The notes below the pieces were generated by a model. It saw only the letters and a program-made list of their open reading frames with translations, searched no databases and had not been told where the DNA came from. The translations under genes were made by a program, and so were the position numbers. A DNA stretch of 6,092 nt from an uncultured Saprospiraceae bacterium (GTDB lineage Bacteria > Bacteroidota > Bacteroidia > Chitinophagales > Saprospiraceae), in NCBI GenBank assembly GCA_937930625.1, contig CALHBW010000375.1:1-6092 (forward strand). Reading direction: 5' to 3'. How positions within the stretch are numbered: the first letter of the stretch is position 1; the number at the start of each line of letters is the position of its first letter. This document shows, one piece after another, positions 4,338-6,092 of this stretch.

Positions 4338-6092
4338 TTAATCAAAAAACACCGCGTTCCCCAACAGCAATTTCCCGCTATGCCAAAACCCGCGAAAAAC
4401 AGGCGAATCCACAAAATAGATGATAGACCCGCTACCTATATCTTCCTGTCCGATTTCAAGCGAATTGACGAGATTGCGTTTTAAATTATGCCCTACAAAA
4501 CCGCTTACATGTCCGTCCTTTTTTATCACACCCACATTCCAACCATCTATATACGGATATACCCTCGAATTGCGTCGCATCACATGAATACTGCCGTCCT
4601 CACCAAATGCCAAAGGGTGCGAATCGTCCAAATGTACCTTATAAATCGTACCCGGAACGTAGTTGCTGATGCCGGCGCGTTCTGCATCTTCGTAGCGTTT
4701 TAGTTTGTCATCTTCTTTTGATTTATCTCCTTTTCCTTCAGTCGCTTTCATAGCTTTAGCGAGGGCAGTTTCGCCGCTTGTGAAAGCATCGATAGCACGT
4801 TCGATAGCGATAATTTTACCGCCACCACGCGCAAAATCGAGTAGTTGTGTAGCCAACTTGGAGTAGCTCCCCGAAGGCAAGACTAAAACATCATATTCCG
4901 AAAAATCCACACCACTCACATAATCCATATTCAGTACCGAGAATGGATATTCAATCGTTTGGTCAAAATAATGCCATAGCTCACCGAAGGCATTAGCGTC
5001 TATACCGCGACCATTTAGTATCGCTACCTTTGGCGCATCCAAATAACGCACTTGGTCTGAACCTAAATCCGGTCCTTTTTGCGCCAATCCAGTTGTAGCA
5101 TAATGCAGGGATTGCTTGTGTGTGTTAGCAATTTTTCGGATTTTATCATCCAAATCCTTTACATTTTTATTCTGAGAACGTGGAATGACAATCGAACCTC
5201 GTGCGAAGGTCTTTCCGTCCAATGTCATCGGATTTATATTGTACCTGACTTTAATATTTTCTTTTAATAATGCGGCTAAAAAACGCACATCCTCTACGCT
5301 ATTCCATTCTGCGATATAAGCAGTTGGACGGCGTGTTGGTTTTGGGTTTTCTGTAAATTTATTTTCGTATTTTTTGCTTGTTTCAATACGTTCACTTGTT
5401 GCGTAAGTTTCTACCTCATAAATGTATGGCAATGCCCAAGCGGTCACATCGTAGGTAAGCGAATCTTCCAGCATGGTTTTCGGTTCAAATAAGACTTTCA
5501 CCATGACGGATTTGGGCTGAAAAGCACTCACCACCACATCATTTTCTTCTAATGTAAACGAACCATTTTTATTATTTAAATAATCAAAACCGCTATACGG
5601 TTTTTTTGAACCGGAAGCGATATTATATTCAATTTGTTGTTTATCAAGCAATTGCAAAATAGCTTCTACACGCTCTTTTCCGCTTGAATGTTTAATTACA
5701 TAGCTGCGATACGTGCCGGGCGGATTAGATTTCGACGACTGAAAATACTGTTCAAATTCACGTAGCATACGCTCACGATTCACATGTGCCACCTCAATTG
5801 TCGATAGGCTCGTCGTGTAATGATGCGCCACACGGTCGGTCAAAGTCAGTGTATCACCATAGTCATTTTCGACTGCCAAACCAGCATCGCGCGAACCGCC
5901 TTGCTCATAAGTAAAACCAATCGCACCGTTGAAAGTGGGCCAAGTATCGCCATAGCTCGGATAGAGCAAATCGAAGTATTCTTTCGTGTAAAATGACCAG
6001 CCTTCCTCGTCAAAATATCCAGCGTGATTTTCACCTACTAATTGTTGGAACTCACGTTGCCAGGGCGTAATATTTTCGTGTAGCGGATGCGC
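4338..6092 (-). CDS. M14 family zinc carboxypeptidase-like protein with C-terminal GATase1-like domain (N-terminus outside window)
   Basis: The reading frame runs open from the window edge at 6092 to the TAA at 4340-4338, giving 584 visible residues. The start codon is beyond the window; the TTG near 5969 is an internal leucine (F-D-L-L-Y-P), not a start. Visible residues 1-41 (AHPLHENITPWQREF... to KEYFD) continue directly into LLYPSYGDTWP and IGFTYEQGGS. The Glu of TYEQGG (visible residue 63) fits the catalytic glutamate of M14 peptidases. The zinc-binding HxxE and the later His should lie in the missing part. Roughly residues 354-584 form a class I glutamine-amidotransferase-like domain, starting at PKVAILNGRGID and including YDVLVLPSGSY and LLDFARGGGKIIAIE. 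No Cys sits in the nucleophile position (PSGSY), so amidotransferase activity is unlikely. Such fusions are large secreted Bacteroidota proteins, probably periplasmic or outer-membrane peptidases. It is convergent with DUF1501 and 16 bp from repeat A. Confidence 0.92.
   Translation of the reverse strand, partial: AHPLHENITPWQREFQQLVGENHAGYFDEEGWSFYTKEYFDLLYPSYGDTWPTFNGAIGFTYEQGGSRDAGLAVENDYGDTLTLTDRVAHHYTTSLSTIEVAHVNRERMLREFEQYFQSSKSNPPGTYRSYVIKHSSGKERVEAILQLLDKQQIEYNIASGSKKPYSGFDYLNNKNGSFTLEENDVVVSAFQPKSVMVKVLFEPKTMLEDSLTYDVTAWALPYIYEVETYATSERIETSKKYENKFTENPKPTRRPTAYIAEWNSVEDVRFLAALLKENIKVRYNINPMTLDGKTFARGSIVIPRSQNKNVKDLDDKIRKIANTHKQSLHYATTGLAQKGPDLGSDQVRYLDAPKVAILNGRGIDANAFGELWHYFDQTIEYPFSVLNMDYVSGVDFSEYDVLVLPSGSYSKLATQLLDFARGGGKIIAIERAIDAFTSGETALAKAMKATEGKGDKSKEDDKLKRYEDAERAGISNYVPGTIYKVHLDDSHPLAFGEDGSIHVMRRNSRVYPYIDGWNVGVIKKDGHVSGFVGHNLKRNLVNSLEIGQEDIGSGSIIYFVDSPVFRGFWHSGKLLLGNAVFFD

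Noticed and set aside
4488..4703. Plus-strand 71-residue open frame, and a similar one at 5079-5267.
   Set aside because: They lie antisense within the well-supported M14 gene and show no domain-like composition.
5967..5969. TTG as a possible start for the M14 gene, giving a 543-residue protein.
   Set aside because: The frame stays open for a further 41 codons to the window edge, and those residues fit M14 homology, so the gene is truncated by the window and the TTG is an internal Leu.

Overview
The window looks like chromosomal DNA from a member of the phylum Bacteroidota. Four things suggest this: a type IX secretion (T9SS) C-terminal sorting domain, the absence of Shine-Dalgarno motifs with an A-rich leader before the second gene, AT-rich intergenic DNA with short palindromic repeats of Bacteroidota type, and a Bacteroidota-style M14 peptidase fused to a glutamine-amidotransferase-like domain. 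Genus and species cannot be judged.

Layout. Positions 26-1636 (+) encode a complete DUF1800 protein. After a 125-bp gap containing two small inverted-repeat structures, positions 1762-3711 (+) encode a DUF1501 protein with a Tat-like N-terminus and a T9SS C-terminal domain. DUF1800/DUF1501 is a recurrent gene pair of unknown biochemical role. The pair is probably co-transcribed, and its transcription should end at a strong intrinsic terminator at 3741-3779. On the opposite strand, 6092-4338 holds the C-terminal 584 residues of a large zinc carboxypeptidase-like (M14) protein. Its N-terminus lies beyond the window.

The 626-bp gap between the convergent DUF1501 and M14 genes is the most unusual part. 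It can be read as three palindromic elements nested like Russian dolls. A short hairpin repeat (A; outer ends 3816 and 4322) is split by a miniature inverted-repeat element (B; about 3830-4267), which duplicated up to 12 bp of A. B is in turn split near its right end by a second one (C; about 4023-4250), which duplicated 10-11 bp of B. Removing C and one duplicate restores a roughly 200-bp B. Removing B and one duplicate restores a 58-bp perfect-geometry hairpin A. The left ends of B and C match at 9 of 13 positions, so the same or a related transposase may have moved both. No transposase is encoded here.

How the genes work together: the DUF1501 protein appears to be exported and anchored or secreted at the cell surface, and DUF1800 is its usual partner. 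The M14 gene is convergent and separately transcribed, and nothing ties it functionally to the pair. The coding genes belong to known families; the novelty, if any, lies in the nested intergenic elements and in the Tat-like plus T9SS signal combination.
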